From Rhodospirillales bacterium (GTDB lineage Bacteria; Pseudomonadota; Alphaproteobacteria; Rhodospirillales; Shumkoniaceae): a stretch of DNA of 64,000 bases. The stretch is taken from NCBI GenBank assembly GCA_028281785.1, contig JANQJG010000073.1, positions 27,844 to 91,843 on the forward strand. The letters run 5' to 3'. A program made the translations under genes and the position numbers. The notes under the pieces are model-generated. The model searched no databases. It was not told the origin of the DNA and saw only the letters and a list, made by a program, of their open reading frames with translations. Shown one piece after another: positions 30,526 to 38,066 of this stretch; position 1 is the first letter of the stretch, and every line of letters begins with the position of its first letter.

Positions 30526-30544
30526 TTATTCGAGTAACGAATAA
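30526..30544 (-). promoter_or_regulatory. Palindrome upstream of trpG
   Basis: TTATTCG, five bases, CGAATAA: a perfect seven-base inverted repeat 21-39 bases before the trpG start codon. The size and AT-rich arms look like a dimeric repressor operator. I cannot name the regulator. Confidence 0.4.
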
Positions 30545-30675
30545 ATCTGTTTCAGCCTTTCCCTGTCCTGTTTTCCTCACCGCGAAACGTCAAGACCGGC
30601 AAGGATGCAGCCGCGTCCGCCGGGCGTCAAGTGGCGCCGCACGCTCGGGGGTGAAAGAAAGTTGGACGAAGGCCC

Positions 30676-30706
30676 TTGACCTTCCAGCGGCTGGAAACCC
30701 TATTTC
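30676..30706 (+). promoter_or_regulatory. CueR-type copper-responsive promoter of copA
   Basis: -35 TTGACC (30676-30681) and -10 TATTTC (30701-30706) are separated by 19 bases, the overlong spacing that MerR-family activators correct by distorting the DNA. The spacer carries the palindrome TTCCAG-CGG-CTGGAA (30682-30696). Both features match known CueR sites. The matching regulator is encoded at 34759-35151. Confidence 0.85.
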
Positions 30707-30747
30707 TAACCTTGCACTAAACTGGAATGTTGAGCTTTCGATCGAAC

Positions 30748-30852
30748 CGATCCCCCTCACCCAGCTTCGGCTAGAGCTCGGCCAGGGGCCTTGCCAAGCC
30801 TACACAACCCTCTCCCCCCGGCGGGGGGAGAGGGCAGGGTGAGGGGGGATCG
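30748..30852. repeat. 105-bp palindromic repeat in the copA leader
   Basis: The outer arms are CGATCCCCCTCACCC and GGGTGAGGGGGGATCG, with one bulged base. Inside lies a perfect 12-base stem, CCCTCTCCCCCC (30808-30819) with GGGGGGAGAGGG (30823-30834) across three bases. C-run/G-run palindromes of this look are scattered through many proteobacterial genomes. Here it sits between the CueR promoter and the copA start, so the transcript would carry it. Confidence 0.7.
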
Positions 30853-30922
30853 TTCCGCCTACCTGACGGGAAGAGGCTCCGGTGCTTATTGCTCGACTGG
30901 CGGTTCGAAGGACGTGGATTGG

Positions 30923-33265
30923 ATGGATATGAACCAGCTTTCCTTTCGCATCGAGGGCATGACCTGCGCCGGCTGCGTGGCCCGGGTCGAACGCGTACTC
31001 AAGAAGGTCCCCGGCGTGGAGCAGGCGAACGTCAACCTCGCGGCGGAGAAGGCGACCGTGGCCTTTGATCCAATGACTGCGGGGGCCGAGGGGCTGTTCG
31101 AGGCGGTGCGCAAGGCCGGGTTTACACCCCATGCCGAGGCGGCGCCCGGACGTGACGAGGAAGATCGTGAGCGCGCCGCCCACGAAGCCGAAGTCGCCGG
31201 GCTCAAGCGCTCGGTCGCCTTTGCCGCCGTCCTGACCCTACCGCTGGTCGTGGTCGCCATGGGCCGCCATCTTCCAGGCGTACAGCCGGCCATGCTCGCG
31301 ATGCTGCCCGAGACGGTGTGGAGATGGCTGGAGTTCGTTCTCGCGACGCCGGTGCTGCTGGTTGCCGGCCGGCGGTTCTTCAGTGCCGGCTGGGCCGAGC
31401 TCAGCCACTTCAATCCGGGCATGAACAGCCTCGTGATGATCGGCAGCAGCGCGGCCTATCTCTATTCCGTGCTCGCCCTTCTCGCGCCTGGCCTGTTCCC
31501 GGCGGGAACCGCCAACGTCTATTTCGAGGCGGCGGGCGTGATCGTCACCCTGATCCTCGTCGGCCGCTATCTGGAAGCGGTGGCCAAGGGTCGCACCTCC
31601 GAGGCCATCAAAAAGCTGATGCGCTTGCAGGTGAAGACCGCCCGCGTCCGTCGCGGCGGCGAGGAGATCGAGCTGCCGATCGCGAAGGTGGTCGCCGGCG
31701 ATCTCGTTCTTGTTCGCCCCGGGGAACGTATCCCCGTCGACGGAGCGGTCACCGAGGGCGTGAGCTTCGTCGACGAATCCATGATCACGGGAGAGCCCGT
31801 GCCGGTCGAGAAAAGAGAGGACGCCGAGGTCGTTGGCGGCACGGTCAACGGCACCGGCGCCTTCGTCTTCCGCGCCACCCGCGTCGGCGCCGACACTGTA
31901 CTCAGCCAGATCATCCGCATGGTCGAGGAGGCGCAGGGCGCCAAGCCGCCGATCCAGCGCATGGCCGACCGGATCGCCGCCGTCTTCGTGCCAGTCGTGA
32001 TCCTGGTGGCCGCCGTGACCTTCGGCATGTGGTTGGCCCTGGGCCCGGATCTCGCCCTGAACTTCGCCTTCGTCGCCGCCGTTTCCGTCCTGCTCATCGC
32101 CTGTCCCTGTGCTATGGGCTTGGCGACCCCGACGGCGATCATGGTCGGCACGGGGCGGGGCGCCGAGATGGGCGTTCTGTTCCGCAATGGAGCGGCGCTG
32201 GAGACGCTGGCCCGGGTCGACGCCGTGGTCCTGGACAAGACCGGCACGCTCACCATCGGACGTCCCGAGCTCGTCGACTTCCTGCCGGTCGGGGCCGGTA
32301 CCGAGGGGGAGCTGTTGCGCCTCGTCGCCGCCGTCGAATCACGGAGCGAGCACCCCATCGCTGAGGCCATCGCCCGCGCCGCCCGGGACCGGGGCTTGGC
32401 GCTTCCGTCCACGGATGGGTTCTCGGCCGAGCCCGGCTTCGGCGTCGAGGCACGGGTCGAGGGGCGGCTCGTTCAAGTCGGGGCCGACCGCTATATGGGC
32501 CGCTTGGGCATCGATCTGGGCCCGGTGGCGGATCGGCGAGGCGCGCTCGCCGCCGGTGGCCGCACGCCCCTCTACGCCGCCGTCGATGGCGAGCTGGCGG
32601 CGCTGATCGCGGTCGCCGATCCCTTGAAGGAGGGCAGCCCCGAGGCCATCGAGGCGCTGCACGCGCTCGGCCTCGAAGTCGCGATGCTTACCGGCGACAA
32701 CCGGACGACGGCGCAGACGATCGCGGCCGGGGTCGGCATCGACCGGGTGCTCGCCGAGGTCCTGCCCGAGGACAAGGCGGCCGAGGTCAAACGGCTGCAG
32801 GAGGAGGGCAGGCGGGTCGCCTTTGTCGGCGACGGCATCAACGACGCCCCGGCCCTGGCCCAGGCCGATGTCGGCATCGCCATCGGCACGGGCACCGATA
32901 TCGCGATCGAGGCCGGCGAGGTCGTTCTGATGTCCGGCGATCTGCGCGGCATCATCAACGCCGTCGCCCTTTCCCGTCAAACCCTGCGGACCATCCGCGG
33001 CAACTTCTTCTGGGCCTACGCTTACAACGTCGCCCTGATCCCGGTCGCCGCCGGGGCGCTTTATCCCCTGGCGGGTGTCCTTCTCAACCCCATGTTTGCC
33101 GCTGCGGCGATGAGCGTTTCGAGCTTGTTCGTGCTCACCAACTCCCTGCGGCTGCGGGGTTTCCGGCCGCTCCTGGCTAACCCGCCCAGAGCTGATAGGC
33201 AAAACCGGCCAGCATCGAACCCGTTGCGGCCAGCGCCAGGTACCACAGGAAGATCGGCCGCTTGA
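30923..33265 (+). CDS. copA: P1B-1-type Cu(I)-exporting ATPase
   Basis: A 780-residue copper pump of the inner membrane. An N-terminal HMA domain has GMTCAGC (Cys15, Cys18). The membrane metal site is CPC (394-396). DKTGTLT carries the phosphorylated Asp438; the SEHP motif and [10 protein letters not shown] (about 637) complete the catalytic core. YN in helix 7 and MSVSS in helix 8 mark Cu(I) specificity. The start is one of two ATGs six bases apart, with AAGGA ten bases before the first. The upstream CueR-type promoter supports copper induction. The 3' end runs 89 bases into the convergent permease gene. Confidence 0.95.
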   Translation: MDMNQLSFRIEGMTCAGCVARVERVLKKVPGVEQANVNLAAEKATVAFDPMTAGAEGLFEAVRKAGFTPHAEAAPGRDEEDRERAAHEAEVAGLKRSVAFAAVLTLPLVVVAMGRHLPGVQPAMLAMLPETVWRWLEFVLATPVLLVAGRRFFSAGWAELSHFNPGMNSLVMIGSSAAYLYSVLALLAPGLFPAGTANVYFEAAGVIVTLILVGRYLEAVAKGRTSEAIKKLMRLQVKTARVRRGGEEIELPIAKVVAGDLVLVRPGERIPVDGAVTEGVSFVDESMITGEPVPVEKREDAEVVGGTVNGTGAFVFRATRVGADTVLSQIIRMVEEAQGAKPPIQRMADRIAAVFVPVVILVAAVTFGMWLALGPDLALNFAFVAAVSVLLIACPCAMGLATPTAIMVGTGRGAEMGVLFRNGAALETLARVDAVVLDKTGTLTIGRPELVDFLPVGAGTEGELLRLVAAVESRSEHPIAEAIARAARDRGLALPSTDGFSAEPGFGVEARVEGRLVQVGADRYMGRLGIDLGPVADRRGALAAGGRTPLYAAVDGELAALIAVADPLKEGSPEAIEALHALGLEVAMLTGDNRTTAQTIAAGVGIDRVLAEVLPEDKAAEVKRLQEEGRRVAFVGDGINDAPALAQADVGIAIGTGTDIAIEAGEVVLMSGDLRGIINAVALSRQTLRTIRGNFFWAYAYNVALIPVAAGALYPLAGVLLNPMFAAAAMSVSSLFVLTNSLRLRGFRPLLANPPRADRQNRPASNPLRPAPGTTGRSAA

Positions 33266-34217
33266 CCAGGGCGAAGACGGCGATGGCGGCGGGGATGCTG
33301 GTCGCGCCGCCGGCGGTCATGAAGGCGAGCGCGGCGCCCGGCGCCATGCCGGTCTGGATCAGCCCGGCGGCGAGAGGAATCGCGGCGTAGCCGTTGAGAT
33401 AGGCCGGCGCTCCGACCACCGCGGCGAGCGGGATCGCCCAGGCGCTGCCGCCCCCCAGCCAGGCTGCCACGGTCTCGGCCGGCAGGTAGGCGACCATCAG
33501 GCTTTCCAGCACATAGGCGAGCGTCAACCATTTGCCCAGGAACCAGGCGGTCTGGCCGAACTTGTCGCGAAAACGCTGCCGCCGGCTTTCCTCCTGCCAG
33601 ATCGGCCAGAAGGCCGGCTGCGGCTTGCGGACGGAGGACGCCGCGCAACCGCCGTCGCCGACGCCCGGACGCAAGGGATCGGCCATCCCGCCCACCCGTT
33701 GGATCGCGAGGGTGAGGAGTCCGCCGAAGAGGCCCAGGCCGACGGCGGTGCTCGTCTTGGCGACCGCGAAGTCGAGGCCGAGCCCGCCGACCGTGACCAC
33801 GAACATGTCCGGCGACATGATCGGCGAGGACAGCCAGAAGGCCATGACCGGCGCCAAGGGCACGCCCAGGGAGAGAAGCGCCGCGATGATGGGGATGACT
33901 CCGCAGGAGCAGAAGGGGGAAAGCCCGCCGAACAACGCCGCGGCAAAGATGACCGCCACGGGTTGGCCATGGAAAACCCGGCCGATCATGTGATCGGCCC
34001 CGGCCGCCGAGAGATAGGCCGCGAGCGCTACCGAGAAAAGCAGGAAGGGGGCGATATGGATGAGGCTGTCCGCCGTGAAGCGGAGGGTGTCGATGATCTG
34101 CCCGGACGGAAAGGCCACGGCGATCAGCAGCAGAAGGCCAACAACGGCAAGCACGGCCGGATCGGCTTTTTTAAGGCTTCTTCCGAGGGGACCGAGGGTG
34201 ATCGCGATGTTCGACAT
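33177..34217 (-). CDS. ArsP/YraQ-type (DUF318) permease
   Basis: A 346-residue polytopic membrane protein with two bundles of helices separated by a polar loop (about 170-210). The signature [10 protein letters not shown] (Cys103, Cys105) marks the DUF318 family, whose characterised member ArsP exports trivalent organoarsenicals; the C-terminal half repeats the pattern around [13 protein letters not shown]. The ATG chosen has AAGGA five bases upstream. It follows an ArsR-family repressor on the same strand, with an operator-like palindrome over its ribosome-binding site, so it is probably metal- or metalloid-regulated. The substrate is not determined by sequence. Confidence 0.8.
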   Translation of the reverse strand: MSNIAITLGPLGRSLKKADPAVLAVVGLLLLIAVAFPSGQIIDTLRFTADSLIHIAPFLLFSVALAAYLSAAGADHMIGRVFHGQPVAVIFAAALFGGLSPFCSCGVIPIIAALLSLGVPLAPVMAFWLSSPIMSPDMFVVTVGGLGLDFAVAKTSTAVGLGLFGGLLTLAIQRVGGMADPLRPGVGDGGCAASSVRKPQPAFWPIWQEESRRQRFRDKFGQTAWFLGKWLTLAYVLESLMVAYLPAETVAAWLGGGSAWAIPLAAVVGAPAYLNGYAAIPLAAGLIQTGMAPGAALAFMTAGGATSIPAAIAVFALVKRPIFLWYLALAATGSMLAGFAYQLWAG

Positions 34218-34218
34218 T

Positions 34219-34242
34219 TTCGATCCTTCCGGGAATATCGAA
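34219..34242 (-). promoter_or_regulatory. Operator-like palindrome before the permease
   Basis: A 24-base imperfect palindrome with outer arms TTCGAT and ATCGAA, covering the permease Shine-Dalgarno. It strongly resembles the copy before arsR (34636-34659), matching at about 25 of 32 positions in the aligned stretch. It is likely a binding site for the ArsR protein or a duplicate of it. Confidence 0.5.
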
Positions 34243-34260
34243 ATATGACTCAAAAAATAA

Positions 34261-34605
34261 TCAATCCTCGAGGGTCAGCACGCCTTCGACCTCGCAAGCC
34301 TTTCCTTCATCTTCGCCGCCCAGCCCGGCACAGCAGTTCTCGGTCAGATAGGTGACCAGCGCCTCGACCGTCTCGAAATCGGCCTGGCAGATGAGGTGGC
34401 GGCTTTGTCGAACCTGGCGCACAAGCCCCTCGCGGACGAGGCGGGCCAGATGATGCGACAGGGTCGAGGGCGGGATGTCGAGATGCCGCTGCACTTCGCC
34501 CACCGGTGCACCCTTCCGGCCGGCCCGGACCAGGGCCCGCAGAATGGCGAGGCGGGTCGGGTTGCCCAAGGCCTCCAAGCAGCCGGCGGCGCGATCTATA
34601 TTCAT
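34261..34605 (-). CDS. ArsR-family metal(loid)-sensing repressor
   Basis: A 114-residue winged-helix repressor. GNPTRLAILRALVRAG and the recognition helix PPSTLSHHLARLVREGLV fit the family. Candidate metal ligands are Cys91-Cys92 (ENCCAG), with further Cys at 9, 73 and 104; there is no classic ELCVCDL in the DNA-binding helix, so sensing uses other cysteines. The permease follows downstream, and palindromes precede both genes, so repression of the pair and release on metal or arsenic binding is expected. Confidence 0.88.
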   Translation of the reverse strand: MNIDRAAGCLEALGNPTRLAILRALVRAGRKGAPVGEVQRHLDIPPSTLSHHLARLVREGLVRQVRQSRHLICQADFETVEALVTYLTENCCAGLGGEDEGKACEVEGVLTLED

Positions 34606-34635
34606 GGCGGGAGAATACTCTGGGATCGATCATAT

Positions 34636-34659
34636 GTCAATATTTCCAGAAGTATCGAA
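34636..34659 (-). promoter_or_regulatory. Operator-like palindrome before arsR
   Basis: GTCAATATTTCC and AGAAGTATCGAA form an imperfect 24-base palindrome, 8 of 12 positions symmetric, 31-54 bases upstream of the arsR start. It is a diverged copy of the site at 34219-34242 in opposite orientation. Its position fits an autorepression operator. Confidence 0.55.
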
Positions 34660-34758
34660 TTATAGTTATTGTCCCGGTATGTCCAGGGCGGCGGCCGGGC
34701 GGCGGCACGGGCCGCCGGCGTCCTGTCCGTCTGAAGATGCGAAAGGAGGGATGTCGAC

Positions 34759-35151
34759 ATGAATATTGGCACCGTCGCGAGGCGGACCGGCGTTCCCGCC
34801 CGAACCATCCGTTACTACGAGAGCATCGGGCTCATGCCGCCGGCATCCCGGTCGGAGAATGGATACCGGGCCTACACGTCTCGGGACATGGAGGCGCTGC
34901 GCTTTATCCAGCGCGCCCGCAATCTCGGATTCTCCATCAGGGATGTGGCCGATCTTCTTGCTCTCTGGCGCGATACCTCGCGCGCCAGTGCCGACGTCAA
35001 ATCCGTCGCCACGCGACATATCGAAGAGGTCGAACGCCGCATCGCGGAGCTGGAGAGCATTCGCCGCACCCTCTTGGACCTGACGCATCGCTGTCACGGC
35101 GACGACCGTCCGGATTGCCCGATCCTCGACGACCTCGCCGCCGGCGTGTAA
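34759..35151 (+). CDS. cueR: CueR-type copper-sensing MerR-family activator
   Basis: A 130-residue activator. The winged helix begins MNIGTVARRTGVPARTIRYY; a dimerisation helix follows. The metal loop is CHGDDRPDCPIL, with Cys112 and Cys120 at the positions of the copper ligands in E. coli CueR. AAGGAGGGA precedes the ATG. Its probable target, the promoter at 30676-30706, is 4 kb away beyond copA, the permease and arsR. Confidence 0.93.
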   Translation: MNIGTVARRTGVPARTIRYYESIGLMPPASRSENGYRAYTSRDMEALRFIQRARNLGFSIRDVADLLALWRDTSRASADVKSVATRHIEEVERRIAELESIRRTLLDLTHRCHGDDRPDCPILDDLAAGV

Positions 35152-35209
35152 AACTGACCGGAATATGTTCTAAGAGGTTGGGGAGACGGGAGACCCTAGG
35201 AATTCAGGC

Positions 35210-36520
35210 TTGGCCGCTCACCCATCAAACTCGTCCGACAGTCGTTCCGCGGGGACTGAAACCGTAGCCCGGGCGGCGGCGTTCGTCCGCAATCTGATCT
35301 ATATCGCCATCATGCTCGCGGCGCTGGCCGCCGGCTTTTATGTCGGCCTGACCCTGCGGGAGGGACAGAGGACCGAGTCGGCCTCGTTGGTTCTCCCCCC
35401 GCCGGAGACGACAGGAGAGGGCGGCGCGGATCAGCGGCACCCCCAGCGTGCCGTTCCCGGCCCGGTGGTGGAGAGCAGGGACGCGGACGCGTCGGGCGCT
35501 GCGCCGATGGAAACGCAGTTCGCCACGGAAGAACCTCCGCAAGCTTGGTATCGCTCTCAACCCCCGCCACCAAGCCTGATCACGGTTCCCAACGAGCCGA
35601 TCTATCCCGATCCCAACGGCGAGGCAACGGTCGCCCTCCGGCCTTATGAGGAGGCGCTGCCCGAGGACGTGTATGCCTCGCCACCTGTTGCGTCGTTGCG
35701 GCCGGTTCCCCAAACCCCGGCGTCCTCGGGGGCCTCCGCGCCACGCCGCCTGGAGCCGAAAGGGACGCCGGCTCCTTCGCTGAGCCGGTTGCCGGCCTGG
35801 GAGCGCCTTGCGCTGGCTATGCCCGATCCGGGAGGACGGCCGATGATCGCCGTGGTCATCGACGACCTTGGTCTCGACCGCAAGCGCACGGATCGCGCCG
35901 TTCGTCTGCCCGGTCCCTTGACCTTGTCCTTTCTGACCTATGCCGAGGATCTGGACGGGCAGACGGCGGCGGCGCGTGCCGCCGGCCATGAGCTGCTTCT
36001 TCATGTCGGCATGGAACCGACCGGGGCCGACGTCGATCCCGGCCCCAACGTCTTGCGCGTGGGCGACTCGCCCGGTGAGATTCGGCGTCGATTGGCCTGG
36101 GGCCTGGACCGCTTTCGCGGCTTCGTTGGCATCAATAACCATATGGGAAGCAAATTCACGGCCGACCCGGAGGGCATGCGGGTGGTCATGAGCGAACTCG
36201 GGACACGCGGATTGCTGTTTCTCGATTCGCGGACAACGCCTGGATCGGTCGCCTCTGCGGTAGCCGGCGAGTTCGGCGTCCCGGTGGCGGTTCGCAATGT
36301 CTTCCTCGACAACGTCAACCACGTGCAGGCGGTGACGGCCCGGCTCGCGCAGGTCGAGGCACTGGCGCGGGAACAGGGCCATGCGATCGCGATCGGCCAT
36401 CCGCGCGACGCCACGCTGGCCGCCCTGTCCCGTTGGCTGCCCTCCATGCAGGAAAAGGGATTGGTTCTGGCGCCGCTTTCCGCCATTGTCCGGAAAGGGC
36501 TGCGGCGGGAGGCGGGGTAA
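35210..36520 (+). CDS. YibQ-like divergent polysaccharide deacetylase
   Basis: A 436-residue protein with one N-terminal membrane helix (about 26-48), a proline-rich low-complexity linker (about 60-195), and a C-terminal divergent polysaccharide deacetylase domain (about 205-430). The domain has AVVIDDLGLDRKRTDRA, HELLLHVGMEP, NNHMGSKFTADP and IGHPRDATLAAL. The start is TTG, with AGGAATTC upstream. Such genes often lie beside EnvC-type and carboxyl-terminal protease genes; here they do not. Its exact role in wall or lipopolysaccharide trimming is unknown. Confidence 0.85.
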   Translation: MAAHPSNSSDSRSAGTETVARAAAFVRNLIYIAIMLAALAAGFYVGLTLREGQRTESASLVLPPPETTGEGGADQRHPQRAVPGPVVESRDADASGAAPMETQFATEEPPQAWYRSQPPPPSLITVPNEPIYPDPNGEATVALRPYEEALPEDVYASPPVASLRPVPQTPASSGASAPRRLEPKGTPAPSLSRLPAWERLALAMPDPGGRPMIAVVIDDLGLDRKRTDRAVRLPGPLTLSFLTYAEDLDGQTAAARAAGHELLLHVGMEPTGADVDPGPNVLRVGDSPGEIRRRLAWGLDRFRGFVGINNHMGSKFTADPEGMRVVMSELGTRGLLFLDSRTTPGSVASAVAGEFGVPVAVRNVFLDNVNHVQAVTARLAQVEALAREQGHAIAIGHPRDATLAALSRWLPSMQEKGLVLAPLSAIVRKGLRREAG

Positions 36521-36567
36521 GAAGCTTCCAGCATCCATTCGTTTCTTGATTGGGGAGGAAATGTGCG

Positions 36568-36777
36568 ATGTCTCGCACTTATCGGGTATCCGGAATGACC
36601 TGTCAGGGTTGCGTCAACGCGGTCACCAATGCGATCACGGCCGCCGCGCCCGGCGCCGAGGTCGCGGTTGATCTGGCCGGCGGCACGGTGACCATAGGCC
36701 GGCTCGAGGACGAGGCCATGATTCGTCAAGCCGTTGAGGACGCCGGCTTCGAGTATGGCGGGCATGCTTCTGGCTGA
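36568..36777 (+). CDS. Small HMA-domain metal-binding protein (CopZ-like)
   Basis: A 69-residue single HMA domain, MSRTYRVSGMTCQGCVNAV, with Cys12 and Cys15 as the copper-binding pair. The size and fold match copper chaperones that hand Cu(I) to CopA-type pumps. GGGAGGAA lies eight bases before the ATG. It is 47 bases after the deacetylase and 47 before galM, not next to copA, though within the same block. Confidence 0.88.
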   Translation: MSRTYRVSGMTCQGCVNAVTNAITAAAPGAEVAVDLAGGTVTIGRLEDEAMIRQAVEDAGFEYGGHASG

Positions 36778-36824
36778 CGGCGCGATGGAGCCGAACGAAG
36801 GATCTGACTGGAGGGGAGGGGACC

Positions 36825-37886
36825 ATGGCGAAGATCGATCGGGAGGCATTCGGCGAAGCGAACGGTGAGCCGGTCGAGCTGTTCTCCTTGACCAATGATG
36901 GCGGCATGATCGCCCGCATCACCAACTATGGTGGTATCCTCACCGAACTGCATGTCCCCGATAACGAGGGAAAGACGGCCGATGTCGTGTTGGGGTTCGA
37001 CTCGCTGGAGCCCTACCTCGCCCGGCATCCCTATTTCGGCGCGATCGTGGGGCGGTTTGCCAATCGGATCGCCGATGGGAGCTTCACACTGGATGGCGAG
37101 GTCTACAAGCTCGACCGCAACGAGGGGAAAAATCACCTCCATGGCGGGAGGAAGGGCTTCGACAAAGCTGTTTGGTCGGCCGAGCCGGTGGAGGACGCGG
37201 AGGGCGTGTCCCTTCGGCTTTCCCTGCTGTCGCCGGACGGTGACGAGGGCTATCCCGGCGATCTCCAGGTTACCGCCACCTACGCGCTTTCGAACGACAA
37301 CGGCCTCGGCCTCAAATTCGTGGCGACGACCAATCGCCCCACCGTTGTCAATCTCGTCAACCATTCCTATTGGAACCTTGGGGGGCACGGTTCCGGCAAT
37401 ATTCTGGAGCATTGGCTGAGGATCGACGCCGAGCGCTTCACCGTGACCGGCCGCGGCGACATTCCGACCGGCGAAATCAAGCCGGTCTTGCGCACGCCGT
37501 ACGACTTCACGGTCGATAAGCGGATCGGCCGCGATGCCGAACGTCTGGGCGAAGAGGTCGGGGGCTTCGACATGAATTTCGTGGTCAATGGGGAGGCCGG
37601 AACCCTTCGGCCCGCCGCTATTCTTCGTGATCCGCGTTCAGGGAGGGTCATGGAAGTGCACACCACGGCACCCGGCATGCAGTTCTATTCGGGCTTCAAG
37701 CTCAATCGCAGCCTTTTCGGCAAGGGCGGCGTCCCCTATGGGCCTGGCGCCGGACTCTGCTTGGAGACGCAGCATTTTCCGGACTCGCCGAACCGGCCTG
37801 ACTTTCCCTCAACCGTCCTCAGGCCGGGGGAGACGTATTTCCACGAAACGCTCTATCGTTTCTCGTCTCATCCCGCGATGCTCTAA
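36825..37886 (+). CDS. galM: Aldose 1-epimerase (galactose mutarotase)
   Basis: A 353-residue cytoplasmic epimerase that interconverts alpha and beta anomers of hexoses. Active-site segments are NHLHGGRKGFD with a catalytic His, LVNHSYWNLGG with the second His, and CLETQHFPDSPNRPDFPS with the catalytic Glu. No other galactose gene is nearby. AGGGGAGGGGACC precedes the start. Confidence 0.95.
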   Translation: MAKIDREAFGEANGEPVELFSLTNDGGMIARITNYGGILTELHVPDNEGKTADVVLGFDSLEPYLARHPYFGAIVGRFANRIADGSFTLDGEVYKLDRNEGKNHLHGGRKGFDKAVWSAEPVEDAEGVSLRLSLLSPDGDEGYPGDLQVTATYALSNDNGLGLKFVATTNRPTVVNLVNHSYWNLGGHGSGNILEHWLRIDAERFTVTGRGDIPTGEIKPVLRTPYDFTVDKRIGRDAERLGEEVGGFDMNFVVNGEAGTLRPAAILRDPRSGRVMEVHTTAPGMQFYSGFKLNRSLFGKGGVPYGPGAGLCLETQHFPDSPNRPDFPSTVLRPGETYFHETLYRFSSHPAML

Positions 37887-37909
37887 AGGAAGTCAAGGGC
37901 GTGGAGATC

Positions 37910-38050
37910 ATGATCCGACCCCGCGCGGCGGAGGATTACACGGCCATCTTCGAGATCGTCAACGATGCGGCGGCCGCCTATCGCGGCATACTTGCGCGGG
38001 CGCTCTACGACACGACCTCGCGTCCGACCTCATCCATGGGACATACATAA
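37910..38050 (+). pseudogene. Remnant of a GNAT acetyltransferase N-terminus
   Basis: A 46-codon frame beginning MIRPRAAEDYTAIFEIVND and continuing AAAAYRGI. This closely resembles the first third of small GNAT-family acetyltransferases. After AYRGI the sequence (LARALYDTT...) no longer fits and a stop follows; the acetyl-CoA-binding core is absent. It ends 17 bases before the trpE stop on the other strand, so a deletion or recombination point at the edge of the block is likely. Confidence 0.6.
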
Positions 38051-38066
38051 CGCATAAAACGCGCGC

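Larger units (their letters stand above)
30506..30922. other. Divergent control region between trpG and copA
   Basis: 417 bases without a gene. In order it holds a 19-base palindrome near trpG (30526-30544), the CueR-type promoter (30676-30706), and a 105-base palindromic repeat (30748-30852) that would be transcribed in the copA leader. No ORF here has family support. Confidence 0.8.
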
